A DNA stretch of 15,179 bases, from the NCBI GenBank assembly GCA_946887385.1, contig CAMPKU010000096.1:1-15179 (forward strand), in the 5' to 3' direction. Origin of the DNA: an uncultured Gammaproteobacteria bacterium. GTDB taxonomy: Bacteria > Pseudomonadota > Gammaproteobacteria > Rariloculales > Rariloculaceae. This document shows positions 1-7,173 of the stretch, one piece after another (within the stretch, counting starts at the first letter, position 1; each line of letters opens with the position of its first letter). Below the pieces are notes generated by a model. That model saw nothing but the letters and a program-made list of their open reading frames with translations. It was not told where the DNA came from and searched no databases. The translations under genes and the position numbers were made by a program.

Positions 1-1599
1 GATCAGCAGCGTGCGCGCCGTCGACGTGGCTGCCGGCAGCGGCGGGGGCGGCGTGCTGCGCGCCGCCGTGACAGTGCGCGTCTGCACCGGCGGCATCGTC
101 GGCGACGTCGGCGACGTCGAGGCGACGGTGCCTACTCCCAGCGTTCCGGTGCCTTGGTACCGGCCGCTCGGCGACAACCGGCCGTCGAGCTTCTGCAACG
201 CTTTCGTCACGGCGCGTTGGACCGTTTCATCGGCACCCTGGGCGCTCTGCTGAAGATGCGGGCGCACGGCCTCGGCCTGCTGCTCGCCCGCCAGCTGGGC
301 GACGGCGGCAATCGCCGCGACGCGAACTTCTTTCTCGGGCCGCTGCAGATACGGCAGGAGATGATCGAGGATCTTGGGGCTGCCGAGCTTCGCGGCGGCT
401 GAGATGGCAACCGGCAGCGAGCGGTTGTTCTTCGCCATCATCTCGAGCACGGCGGGCAGCGCCTTCGAGTCGCCGATCTCGGCGAGCGCATCGGCCGCGC
501 GCTCGCTGACCCACCAATCCTTGTCGCGTGTGGCCTCGATGAGACGGTCGACGGCGCGCTTGTCGCGGCACGTGTTCAAGATTTCGATCGCCGCGCGGCG
601 AATGTTCTCGTCTTTGTCTTTGATGAGATCGAGCACGGCGTCGACGACGCGCGGCCCGCCGATTCGCGCCAGCGCGTCGGAGGCGCGCGAGCGCACCCAC
701 CAGTCTTCGTCGGCCACGGCCTCGAGCAAATATTTGATGCTGTGCGTCGTGCCGATGGCGTTCAGCACTTCGACCGCAGACCGCCGGCTGAACTCGTTCT
801 CGGCCTTTAGCGCATCGATCAGGTACTTCGCGGTTTCCGGATGATTGAGCTGAATGATGACGTCGACGGCCTTGTTCATAACCTCGAGGTCGGGGTCGCA
901 CAGCAAGGTGGAGACCAGCGCGACGTCGATCGCGGTTTTCGAGCGGGCGATACCCGATAACGCCGCCCCGCGAACGAGCTTGTTGGTGTCGCGCAGCGCC
1001 TCTTGGAGCGCTTTGTTCACGTCCGGACGATCGAAGCGCGCGAGCACGTTGATGAGATGCGTCTTGACGAGGGGGTCCTTGCCGTCGAGCCGAGACAGAA
1101 GATCGGGCACCATCTCCTCGGTCGTAACCTCGTCGATGAGCTTGAAGACGGCCGCCTTCTCGCTCGGCTGCAAAAAGTAGATCTGCGCCAGCAACTGGCG
1201 AATGTTGAGCCGATCCTTGTGCGCCTGCAGCACCTCGACGATCGCGGCCTTCGAGTAGTCGTCCTCGCCGAGCAGGTCCACGAGGCGGTTGACGTTGAAG
1301 CGCTTGTTGCTCGACAACGCCCAAGCGGTTCCCGAGACCGTTCGCGGGTCGCCGTCGGCGAGACCGCGAGTGATCAACGGCAGGGTCTTTTCGCTCGTGA
1401 GGGCGCTCAAGAGCTCCACGTATTCGGCGGTTTGGCGCTTGTCGGACGACGCGAGCGCTTCCAAGATCTTCGGGATGGCCGCGGTGCCCAGCTTGCCGAG
1501 CTTGGCAAACAGCTTCTTGGCCTCAGCCGAGGAAGCATCGGGCTCCTCCCGAATCTGCGCAATGAGCCGATCGGCCTGTAGGGCGTTTAGGAAGTTCAT
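1..1599 (-). CDS. HEAT-repeat protein, N-terminal 533 residues (partial, runs off the left edge)
   Basis: The frame starts at an ATG (1597-1599, minus) and stays open for 533 codons to the window edge, so the C-terminus is missing. Residues from about 25 to 470 are a tandem array of helical HEAT-like units with repeated patterns of the type 'R..A...L..IG....V..L...L.D.D..VR'. Two units are nearly identical around DEDWWVRSRASDALARIG (about 298-315) and DKDWWVSERAADALAEIG (about 359-376). Residues from about 475 to 533 are a Gly/Ser/Thr/Pro-rich, low-complexity linker with a TPPPPLPAA stretch, so another domain probably follows. HEAT arrays are protein-interaction scaffolds, and no enzyme motif is visible in this part. 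No signal peptide is seen, so it is probably cytoplasmic. From memory, similar gammaproteobacterial proteins can carry a Ser/Thr kinase domain after the array, but this cannot be seen here. It is transcribed divergently from mrp. The reading frame is certain; the function is not. Confidence 0.88.
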   Translation of the reverse strand, partial: MNFLNALQADRLIAQIREEPDASSAEAKKLFAKLGKLGTAAIPKILEALASSDKRQTAEYVELLSALTSEKTLPLITRGLADGDPRTVSGTAWALSSNKRFNVNRLVDLLGEDDYSKAAIVEVLQAHKDRLNIRQLLAQIYFLQPSEKAAVFKLIDEVTTEEMVPDLLSRLDGKDPLVKTHLINVLARFDRPDVNKALQEALRDTNKLVRGAALSGIARSKTAIDVALVSTLLCDPDLEVMNKAVDVIIQLNHPETAKYLIDALKAENEFSRRSAVEVLNAIGTTHSIKYLLEAVADEDWWVRSRASDALARIGGPRVVDAVLDLIKDKDENIRRAAIEILNTCRDKRAVDRLIEATRDKDWWVSERAADALAEIGDSKALPAVLEMMAKNNRSLPVAISAAAKLGSPKILDHLLPYLQRPEKEVRVAAIAAVAQLAGEQQAEAVRPHLQQSAQGADETVQRAVTKALQKLDGRLSPSGRYQGTGTLGVGTVASTSPTSPTMPPVQTRTVTAARSTPPPPLPAATSTARTLLI

Positions 1600-1660
1600 C
1601 GGCCTCGCAGACTAGAGCGGCGTCCTATGAGCGGCGAAAATGACCCAATAAATCCGGCTA

Positions 1661-1682
1661 CCGGCCGCCCTCCGGCGGTCGG
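1661..1682. other. GC-rich stem-loop in the divergent region
   Basis: CCGGCCGCC (1661-1669) and GGCGGTCGG (1674-1682) can pair through nine positions, one of them a G-T/G-U, around a four-base loop CTCC. No T-run follows on either strand, so it does not look like an intrinsic terminator. If the HEAT gene is transcribed from the candidate promoter near 1715-1723, the stem lies in its 5' leader. Role unknown. Confidence 0.5.
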
Positions 1683-1714
1683 CTATGAACATAATGGTGC
1701 TTCCGACGGCGGCA

Positions 1715-1723
1715 ATTATGCCA
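1715..1723 (-). promoter_or_regulatory. Candidate extended -10 promoter element for the HEAT gene
   Basis: On the minus strand the sequence reads TGGCATAAT. This is a TGn-type extended -10 with CATAAT, matching five of six bases of TATAAT. No good -35 is seen upstream, but extended -10 promoters need it less. The predicted start site would leave a leader of roughly 110 nt containing the 1661-1682 hairpin. Prediction by eye only. Confidence 0.35.
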
Positions 1724-1740
1724 CACGGTTTTCGCGGAAA

Positions 1741-1776
1741 TGTAACGTGTATCACAGGTTTAGCCGCTACGTTACA
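1741..1776. promoter_or_regulatory. Inverted repeat, possible operator
   Basis: TGTAACGT (1741-1748) and ACGTTACA (1769-1776) are perfect reverse complements separated by 20 bases, a centre spacing of 28 bp. The spacer also contains the small interrupted palindrome TGTATCACA. The repeat sits just upstream of both candidate divergent promoters, where a dimeric or tetrameric regulator could act on both genes. No named regulator is recognised. Confidence 0.4.
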
Positions 1777-1813
1777 GTGGATTCTCGGCTCCGGCTGCGT
1801 ATCGGCCGTAGGG

Positions 1814-1819
1814 TACAAT
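1814..1819 (+). promoter_or_regulatory. Candidate -10 element for mrp-dcd
   Basis: TACAAT matches five of six bases of the -10 consensus and lies 25 bases before the mrp ATG. The -35 region at the usual distance is poor (CCGGCT). A second hexamer, CATAAT at 1690-1695, is another option. Confidence 0.35.
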
Positions 1820-1844
1820 CGCGGCCTTTGGCGAGTCGTCCGTC

Positions 1845-2939
1845 ATGACCGGTTCCGGTAGCCCCGATCTCACTTCGCTTCTCGGCGCGTTCGTCTTGCC
1901 ACAGACCGGCCGGCCCCTCTCGGGGCCCGGCGCGTCGTTCGCGCTCGAGCGCCGGGGGCCGGGCTGGCACGCCACGCTAACGCTCGGATTTCCGCTCGCC
2001 GCGAGCCGCGACGCCCTCATCGAGGCGCTCCGAGTGCACTGCGCGCCGGCGCTCGCCGGGGCGCCGCTCGACTTCACGATCGTGACCTCGATCGTCGCGC
2101 ACGCCGTGCAGCACGGCGTGAAGCCCTTGCCGGGGGCCCACAACTTGATCGCGGTGGCGTCGGGGAAGGGCGGCGTGGGCAAGTCCACCGTGGCCGTGAA
2201 CTTCGCGCTGGCCTTGTCGGCCGAGGGGGCGCGCGTGGGCCTGCTCGACGCCGACATCTACGGGCCGAGCCAGCCGCGCATGTTGGGGCTCCTCGGGCGC
2301 CGGCCGGAAACGCGCGACGGCAAGCTGCTCGAGCCCCTCGTGGCGCACGGGATCGAGGCGATGTCGATCGGCTTCCTCGTCGACGAGCAGCAGCCGATGG
2401 CCTGGCGCGGGCCGATGGTGACCTCGGCGCTGAACCAGCTGCTCACGCAAACGCGCTGGGGCGATCTCGACTACCTCATCGTCGACATGCCGCCCGGCAC
2501 CGGCGACATCCAGCTCACGCTCGCCCAGCGCGTGCCTGTGAGCGGCGCCGTCATCGTCACCACGCCCCAGGACATTGCGCTCGCCGACGCCCGCAAGGGG
2601 CTCGAGATGTTCCAGAAGGTGCACGTGCCCGTGCTCGGCGTGGTCGAGAACATGAGCTTGCACATCTGTAGCCACTGCGGCCATGAGGAGCACATCTTCG
2701 GCGAGCACGGCGGCCGCAACCTGGCCGAGCAGTACGGCGTACCGTTGCTCGGAGCGTTGCCGCTCGATCGGCGCATCCGCGAAGAGACCGACGCCGGCAA
2801 GCCCACCGTCGCGACCGATCCGAAGGGCCCGCTCGCGCGCGCTTTCACCGAAGCGGCGTTGCGAGCCGCCGGCGAGCTCGCCGCGCGCACCAAAGACTAC
2901 AGCCGGCTCTTTCCGAACATTACCGTCGAGGACAATTGA
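1845..2939 (+). CDS. mrp: Iron-sulfur cluster carrier protein Mrp/ApbC
   Basis: This 364-residue P-loop NTPase has the length usual for bacterial Mrp/ApbC proteins, which bind a 4Fe-4S cluster in the cytoplasm and pass it to apo-proteins in an ATP-dependent way. Residues 1-95 are a small N-terminal domain of the DUF59/MIP18 position. A deviant Walker [11 protein letters not shown], covers about 106-115 and is followed by [16 protein letters not shown] (about 133-148). The motif [10 protein letters not shown] lies at about 212-221. The cluster-binding pair is CSHC (C275, C278), inside the conserved ENMS...C..C..H.H.IFG...G region. The ATG at 1845 gives the expected N-terminus. Its TGA shares one base with the ATG of dcd, so the two are probably co-transcribed and translationally coupled, an arrangement I recall from pseudomonads. 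Assignment is firm. Confidence 0.95.
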   Translation: MTGSGSPDLTSLLGAFVLPQTGRPLSGPGASFALERRGPGWHATLTLGFPLAASRDALIEALRVHCAPALAGAPLDFTIVTSIVAHAVQHGVKPLPGAHNLIAVASGKGGVGKSTVAVNFALALSAEGARVGLLDADIYGPSQPRMLGLLGRRPETRDGKLLEPLVAHGIEAMSIGFLVDEQQPMAWRGPMVTSALNQLLTQTRWGDLDYLIVDMPPGTGDIQLTLAQRVPVSGAVIVTTPQDIALADARKGLEMFQKVHVPVLGVVENMSLHICSHCGHEEHIFGEHGGRNLAEQYGVPLLGALPLDRRIREETDAGKPTVATDPKGPLARAFTEAALRAAGELAARTKDYSRLFPNITVEDN

Positions 2940-4633
2940 TGAGCGTGAAAGCCGACCGCTGGATCCGCCGCATGGCGGAGACGCACAAGATGATCGAGCC
3001 GTTCGAGGCCAAGCAAGTGCGTGAGGTCGACGGTAATCGCGTGATCTCTTTCGGTACCTCGAGCTACGGCTACGACGTGCGCTGTGCGCCGGAGTTCAAG
3101 GTGTTCACGAACATCAACTCGGCGGTCGTGGACCCGAAGAAATTCGTGGAGTCCAGTTTCGTCGACATGGCAGGCAGCGTGTGCATCATCCCGCCGAACT
3201 CCTTCGCGCTGGCGCGCACGGTCGAGTACTTTCGTATTCCGCGCAACGTGCTCACCATTTGTTTAGGGAAGAGCACGTATGCGCGCTGTTTCAGCGGCGA
3301 TACTCGGGTCGCGCTCGTTGATGGAACCGCTCCGACGCTGGAGGAAATGGCGCGACGGTCCGAGCAAGGCGAGCTGTTTTTCGGCTACAGCATCGGTCCG
3401 CACGGCCGTGTGATCGTGACCTTGCTTGATGAGCCGCGGCTCATCGGCCGGGATGCGCTCATGGAGATCGAGCTCGACAACGGCGAGGTGATCCGTGCCA
3501 CGCCGGATCACGAATTCCTGCTGCGCGACGGGTTGACGCTGCCTGCTCATGCGCTGCGCCCCGGCCAGTCGCTGATGCCGCTCTATCGGGAACTGATCCG
3601 GGGTTATGAGTCGGTTTACCAGCCGTTGAACGGCCATCTCGTGGCGACACATCGACTCGCTGACGAGTGGAATCTGCGCCATGGTGTGTATGCAGAGGAG
3701 GGCGGCACCCATCGCCACCACATCGACTTCAATCGACGCAACAACCTGCCCACCAATCTCACACGTATGGCAGCGTCGGATCATATGCGGCTTCATAACG
3801 CTGAAACCTACGGCGACGACTTCGACAGCCAAGAGCATTCTGCGGCAATCCGTGACGCCCTTCGTCGCTTGGCCGCAGATCCGGACTGGCAGCAGCGGTT
3901 CAGTGCCGCTCAATCGAAGCGCGCGGTCAGTTTTTGGTCGGACGCTCGTTACGCGCAGATCCGCGAGCAGGTCATTGCCATGCGCCGCAACCAAAGCGAG
4001 GCGACGCGAGACAAGCATCGTCAGGCAATGCTTCGGCGCTATTCCGACCCGGACGCACGCGCGCAACATGGCGTCCTGATGAGGGACGCGTGGGGGCGAG
4101 ACGATGGCAGCCGCCGGCAAATGCAAGCGGAGATCGCGCGAGGGATTCGGTTGCGGAAGGACATGACCGCCGAGGTCGTGCGTGCCGCGTTGGATCAAAC
4201 GGGCTCAATACGCGGCGCAGCGGCTCTTCTTCAGTGCGACCGCTCCGTGTTCCGTCGCTTTCCGGACGTGATCGCGCAGTTCAAGGGAGCTCATGCTCCG
4301 CGCAATCACAAAGTTGTTGCGGTCCGCGAAGCTGCAGGCGACCACGACGTCTACTGTCTGACTGTGCCCGAAGCAGGCAACTTTGCGCTCGAAGCGGGTG
4401 TATTCGTCCGCAATTGCGGCATCATCGTCAACGTAACGCCTTTGGAGCCGGAGTGGGAAGGGCACGTGACGCTCGAGTTCTCGAACACGACCACGCTGCC
4501 CGCGAAGATCTACGCGAACGAAGGCGTGGCGCAGATGATTTTCTTCGAGTCGGACGAGGTCTGCGAGACGAGCTATGCCGATCGCGGCGGCAAGTATCAG
4601 GGCCAGAAGGGTGTCACGCTGCCGCGCGCGTGA
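2939..4633 (+). CDS. dcd: dCTP deaminase precursor interrupted by an intein
   Basis: The 564-residue precursor consists of a dCTP deaminase split by an intein. Residues 1-116 run from [14 protein letters not shown] to LGKSTYAR, and residues 493-564 run from CGIIVNVTP to GVTLPRA. Joined, they make 188 residues, the length I recall for this Dcd type in pseudomonads. Dcd deaminates dCTP to dUTP, the precursor route to dTMP. By analogy with E. coli Dcd (Ser111, Arg115, Glu138), the catalytic residues here are S112, R116 and the Glu of TLEFSN, which is E137 after splicing. The intein begins immediately after R116, so splicing should be required for activity. The ATG at 2939 overlaps the mrp stop (TGATG); an upstream TTG at 2936 is possible but less likely. 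The gene converges on the DUF3108 gene 15 bases away. Both halves are intact and in frame, so this is not a pseudogene. Confidence 0.95.
   Translation: MSVKADRWIRRMAETHKMIEPFEAKQVREVDGNRVISFGTSSYGYDVRCAPEFKVFTNINSAVVDPKKFVESSFVDMAGSVCIIPPNSFALARTVEYFRIPRNVLTICLGKSTYARCFSGDTRVALVDGTAPTLEEMARRSEQGELFFGYSIGPHGRVIVTLLDEPRLIGRDALMEIELDNGEVIRATPDHEFLLRDGLTLPAHALRPGQSLMPLYRELIRGYESVYQPLNGHLVATHRLADEWNLRHGVYAEEGGTHRHHIDFNRRNNLPTNLTRMAASDHMRLHNAETYGDDFDSQEHSAAIRDALRRLAADPDWQQRFSAAQSKRAVSFWSDARYAQIREQVIAMRRNQSEATRDKHRQAMLRRYSDPDARAQHGVLMRDAWGRDDGSRRQMQAEIARGIRLRKDMTAEVVRAALDQTGSIRGAAALLQCDRSVFRRFPDVIAQFKGAHAPRNHKVVAVREAAGDHDVYCLTVPEAGNFALEAGVFVRNCGIIVNVTPLEPEWEGHVTLEFSNTTTLPAKIYANEGVAQMIFFESDEVCETSYADRGGKYQGQKGVTLPRA
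3287..4414 (+). mobile_element. Intein with HNH homing endonuclease inside Dcd
   Basis: This 1128-bp in-frame insert encodes 376 residues. Block A is [10 protein letters not shown] with Cys1 as nucleophile. Block B has TPDH (T72, H75). The C-terminal blocks run from [15 protein letters not shown] to GVFVRN, ending in Asn376 and followed by Cys+1 of the host protein. Between them is an HNH nuclease (about 141-172) with [15 protein letters not shown] and DHMRLHN, matching the HNH type found in other inteins and group I introns. A charged helical stretch follows (about 180-290), then a probable helix-turn-helix (about 291-332, [20 protein letters not shown]). Unusual points are Arg375 instead of the common penultimate His, no His before NFAL in block F, and Cys357 at the usual block F Asp position. 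Two 60-base lines I counted (3661-3720 and 3781-3840) are 62% and 52% GC, against 67% for one line in mrp, which fits later acquisition. Splicing is inferred, not shown. Confidence 0.93.
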
Positions 4634-4648
4634 GGCGGACTCACGGAT

Positions 4649-5365
4649 CTAGAGGCCGTCGACGCTTAGCAGCTCGAAGGCGGTTTGTACCTCGCCGTCG
4701 CGGCGTTGCTCGATGCGCACCGGCAAGAAGCGCAGCTGCGGTGCCACCCACAGCCACGTCTCGCGCGACGACCCCGCGCGCTGCTGCGTGAGTATTCGCG
4801 TTTCGACGGGGCCCACGCCCGTCTGCATCGTGGCCGTGCCGTTGTCCATGTACTCGTATTCGGCCACCGAATCTTCATCGGCGAGCTGATACGCGCGCGT
4901 GGTGCCCGTGGCCGCAAGGTCGCGCATCAGTGCCACTTGAAGGCTGCCGCGGTCGAGCGCGCCGCTCGGCAGCGCCACCTCACGGCGCCCGGCCGCATTG
5001 CCGACGGTCGCGATGCTGCGGTCCCAATCGAACACGATGTGGAAGTTGTCTTCCCCGGAACGGCTGCCGTCCTCGTACCAGAACTCGAGCGGGCGAACGC
5101 CGTCGGCGCTCACGCGAAAGTGGCTGCGCTCGACGGCCGGATTGGGGCGGGCGAGCTTGAGGAGGCCTTTGGCGCGGACGCTCGAGCTGAACTCGTACAC
5201 GTCGCGATCGGCGAGATGGCGCACACCGAACTCGGCCGTGCCGGCTTCTCGGCCTTTGTATTCGACGCGATAGGACGCCGTGTAGGTTGCAACGGTAGCG
5301 TCTTCGGCGCCATGCGCTTTGAGTGCCGTCAGGGCGAGGACGGCCACCATCCACCAACGAGTCAC
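4649..5365 (-). CDS. DUF3108 family exported protein
   Basis: The product has 238 residues. The start is a GTG (5363-5365) whose GTGA overlaps the purN stop by four bases; an ATG five codons later is an alternative. The N-terminus TRWWMVAVLALTALKAHGAE looks like a cleavable signal peptide, so the protein is probably periplasmic. The rest is a beta-rich pattern typical of DUF3108: YTASYRVEYKGREAGTAEF near the mature start, then LEFWYEDGSR, FDWDRSIATV and a final FLPVRIEQRRDGEVQTAFEL. Biochemical role unknown. DUF3108 genes commonly sit downstream of purN in gammaproteobacteria, as here, and probably share its transcript. Family assignment is fairly sure from these patterns; function is not. 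Confidence 0.85.
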   Translation of the reverse strand: MTRWWMVAVLALTALKAHGAEDATVATYTASYRVEYKGREAGTAEFGVRHLADRDVYEFSSSVRAKGLLKLARPNPAVERSHFRVSADGVRPLEFWYEDGSRSGEDNFHIVFDWDRSIATVGNAAGRREVALPSGALDRGSLQVALMRDLAATGTTRAYQLADEDSVAEYEYMDNGTATMQTGVGPVETRILTQQRAGSSRETWLWVAPQLRFLPVRIEQRRDGEVQTAFELLSVDGL

Positions 5366-6027
5366 GGGTTCTTCTGCTCCTCGTCGATCGCCACGGGTTC
5401 CGCGAGCACCCGCGCGTCAAGCATGACCGAGCCGTCGGCGAGCCTCAAGCGGCCGGCCGCAAACCAAGCAACGGCGCGGGGCAGGATCAGGTGCTCGCCC
5501 ACATGAACGCGCTGCGCGAGCGATTCGGGCGTGTCGCCGGCACGCACGGGGAGTCGGTACTGAATGATCGCCGGGCCCGCGTCGAGATCGGCAGTGACGA
5601 AGTGCACCGTGGCGCCGTGGTGAGCGTCGCGCGCCTCGAGCACGCGGCGGTGCGTGTCGAGGCCCGGGAATTTCGGCAGCAGCGATGGATGGATGTTGAG
5701 CATGCGCCCCGCAAATCGTTCGATGAGAGTGGGGCTCAGAATGCGCATGAAGCCCGCCAGCACAATGAGGTCGGGCTCGTGGCGCGCGAGCAGCGCGGCC
5801 AACGCGGCGTCGTAGTCGTCGCGCGCCTGGCCTCGCGTTGCGCCAAGGTGCTCGGCGCTGATGCCCGCCGCGCGAGCGCGCATAAGGCCGCGCGCAGAGT
5901 CTTTGTTGCTGACGACGGCCACGACGCTCGCGCCGAGCGTGCCGGCACGCTCGGCGTCGATCAACGCCTGAAGATTGCTGCCTTCACCGGAGATCAGCAC
6001 GGCGACGCGCGTGGACGGGTGTCTCAT
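5362..6027 (-). CDS. purN: Phosphoribosylglycinamide formyltransferase (GART)
   Basis: PurN transfers a formyl group from 10-formyltetrahydrofolate to GAR in de novo purine synthesis (third step). The 221-residue product is close to the usual length (about 212 in E. coli). It shows the phosphate-binding SGEGSNLQALIDA (about 13-25), LAGFMRILSP (about 90-99), and the catalytic residues in MLNIHPSLLPKFPGLDTH: N111 and H113, equivalent to E. coli N106 and H108. TADLDAGPAI supplies the third, D149 (D144 in E. coli). The ATG at 6025-6027 fits the family N-terminus RVAVLISG. In many gammaproteobacteria purM lies directly upstream; here the next gene upstream is the divergent DUF2066 gene with no room for purM. 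The downstream DUF3108 gene overlaps by four bases. Confidence 0.96.
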   Translation of the reverse strand: MRHPSTRVAVLISGEGSNLQALIDAERAGTLGASVVAVVSNKDSARGLMRARAAGISAEHLGATRGQARDDYDAALAALLARHEPDLIVLAGFMRILSPTLIERFAGRMLNIHPSLLPKFPGLDTHRRVLEARDAHHGATVHFVTADLDAGPAIIQYRLPVRAGDTPESLAQRVHVGEHLILPRAVAWFAAGRLRLADGSVMLDARVLAEPVAIDEEQKNP

Positions 6028-6066
6028 CCCAGGGAGCTCGCCAAGGGGGGTACCGACGTTGGCGGC

Positions 6067-6072
6067 TATAAT
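6067..6072 (+). promoter_or_regulatory. Consensus -10 (TATAAT) before the DUF2066-hda operon
   Basis: A perfect TATAAT stands out in the GC-rich gap between divergent purN and the DUF2066 gene, 30 bases before the ATG at 6103. The position for a -35 with 17-bp spacing (6044-6049) reads AGGGGG, so no -35 is recognised. It probably drives the DUF2066, CDP-alcohol transferase and hda genes. Confidence 0.5.
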
Positions 6073-6102
6073 ATGTGACCTCGTCTCGTCGTGGGCATTC
6101 GC

Positions 6103-7173
6103 ATGCGCTCAAAGTCAGTTTTGCTGCGTCGGCTATCGGTGGCGCTATTGGCTTGCGCGGCCCTTTGGGCGGCCCCGAGCGGAGCCGCGAGGTTCGAGAA
6201 CCTGTACACCGTGATCGTGCCGCCGGACCCTGCGGCGACGAACCAGCGCCGGGCCGCGATCCAAGCCGCGATGGCGCAGCTGCTGATTCGCGTCACGGGT
6301 AGCCGCGAAGCGCCGTTCGATCCCATGCTCCAGCCGCTCATTCAGTCCGCGGAGGGAATGGAAACCGCCTACGGCACCGATCGGCGCGGCGCCTTCGTGG
6401 AGTTCAACGGCAGCCGCGTCGAGCGCGCACTGGCGGAGCTCGGCGCGCGCTTCTGGGGCCCCGAACGGCCGCTCACGCTGTTGTGGGTGGCCGTCGATGA
6501 CGGCGCCGGCGGCCGCGCGCTGCTCGGCGCCGACGGCACTACCGATCTCGGCGCCGCAGCCACGCCGCAGATGACGGAGCTGCTCACGACGGTGCGCGAG
6601 GAGCTCATGAAGGCCGCCGACGAGCGCGGTCTGCCGATCGCGTGGCCGCTGCTCGACCTCGAGGACTTGAGCCGGGTGTCGTTCATCGACGTATGGGGCA
6701 AATTCGAGGATCGGATCGTTGCGGCATCGGCCCGCTATCGCGCGGACGCCGTGCTCATCGGCAGCGTGCGGCCCGGCGTGTTCGGCATCGAGGTGGAGTG
6801 GCTGCTCGTCAACGGCATCGAGCGGCAAAATTTGCCGTCGACGGCCGTGCGCGACGGGCTCGACGTGGCGGCCGACCGTTTCGCCGCCGAGCTCGGCACG
6901 ATCGGCGGCGCCAGCCTCACACTGCTCACCGTGCGCAACGTGTCGACGCCGCGCGACTACGGCCGCGTGTTGAGCTATCTCGAACGGCAAAGCGTGCTCG
7001 AGACCGTCGACGTCGAGTCGTTCGGCGACGGCATGCTGCGTCTGCGTGTCGCGGCGCGCGGCGATGCAGGTGTCTTGGAACGCGTATTCGCGCTCGGCGG
7101 CGTATTGCAGCCCGCCTTCGGAGGGCTCGGCTCGCTCACCTTCGAGCTCGTCGAAGACAATTCCCTGCAATGA
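6103..7173 (+). CDS. DUF2066 domain-containing exported protein
   Basis: The 356-residue product starts at the ATG at 6103; a GTG four codons upstream is an alternative. The N-terminus has Arg/Lys followed by LSVALLACAALWAAPSGAA, a signal peptide, so it is probably periplasmic or membrane-attached. The mature part opens with RFENLYTVIVP and the pattern AIQAAMAQLLIRVTGSR, which is typical of DUF2066. Further on are the RPLTLLWVAVDDG and LGARFWGP regions and a C-terminal half resembling a FlgT-like or repeat beta-alpha fold (VLIGSVRPG, EVEWLLVNG). Function is unknown in the family. It overlaps the next gene by ATGA, so the two are coupled. DUF2066 next to purN/purM and hda is a familiar gammaproteobacterial order. 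Confidence 0.88.
   Translation: MRSKSVLLRRLSVALLACAALWAAPSGAARFENLYTVIVPPDPAATNQRRAAIQAAMAQLLIRVTGSREAPFDPMLQPLIQSAEGMETAYGTDRRGAFVEFNGSRVERALAELGARFWGPERPLTLLWVAVDDGAGGRALLGADGTTDLGAAATPQMTELLTTVREELMKAADERGLPIAWPLLDLEDLSRVSFIDVWGKFEDRIVAASARYRADAVLIGSVRPGVFGIEVEWLLVNGIERQNLPSTAVRDGLDVAADRFAAELGTIGGASLTLLTVRNVSTPRDYGRVLSYLERQSVLETVDVESFGDGMLRLRVAARGDAGVLERVFALGGVLQPAFGGLGSLTFELVEDNSLQ

Larger units (their letters stand above)
1600..1844. other. Divergent intergenic control region between the HEAT gene and mrp
   Basis: This 245-base stretch has no supported gene. It is visibly more AT-rich in parts than the coding DNA around it. It holds a GC-rich hairpin, promoter-like hexamers for both directions and an 8-bp inverted repeat, each listed separately. 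Short reading frames on both strands have no recognisable product. Confidence 0.7.

Noticed and set aside
227..1324. Minus-strand open frame of 365 codons in the HEAT gene region
   Set aside because: It is Arg-rich and low in complexity, in a different frame from the 533-codon HEAT array whose repeats are unmistakable.
1661..1682. GC-rich hairpin as an intrinsic terminator
   Set aside because: No T-run follows on either strand and it lies upstream of both divergent genes rather than after one.
3263..4198. Long open frame of about 310 codons on the minus strand, antisense to the intein
   Set aside because: It lies wholly opposite a well-supported coding frame, has no recognisable motif, and is the kind of shadow frame GC-rich coding DNA produces.
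2939..4633. dcd as a pseudogene or a gene fusion
   Set aside because: The insert keeps frame, has intein blocks at both ends, and the flanks join to exactly the normal Dcd length and sequence; a disrupted gene would not show this.
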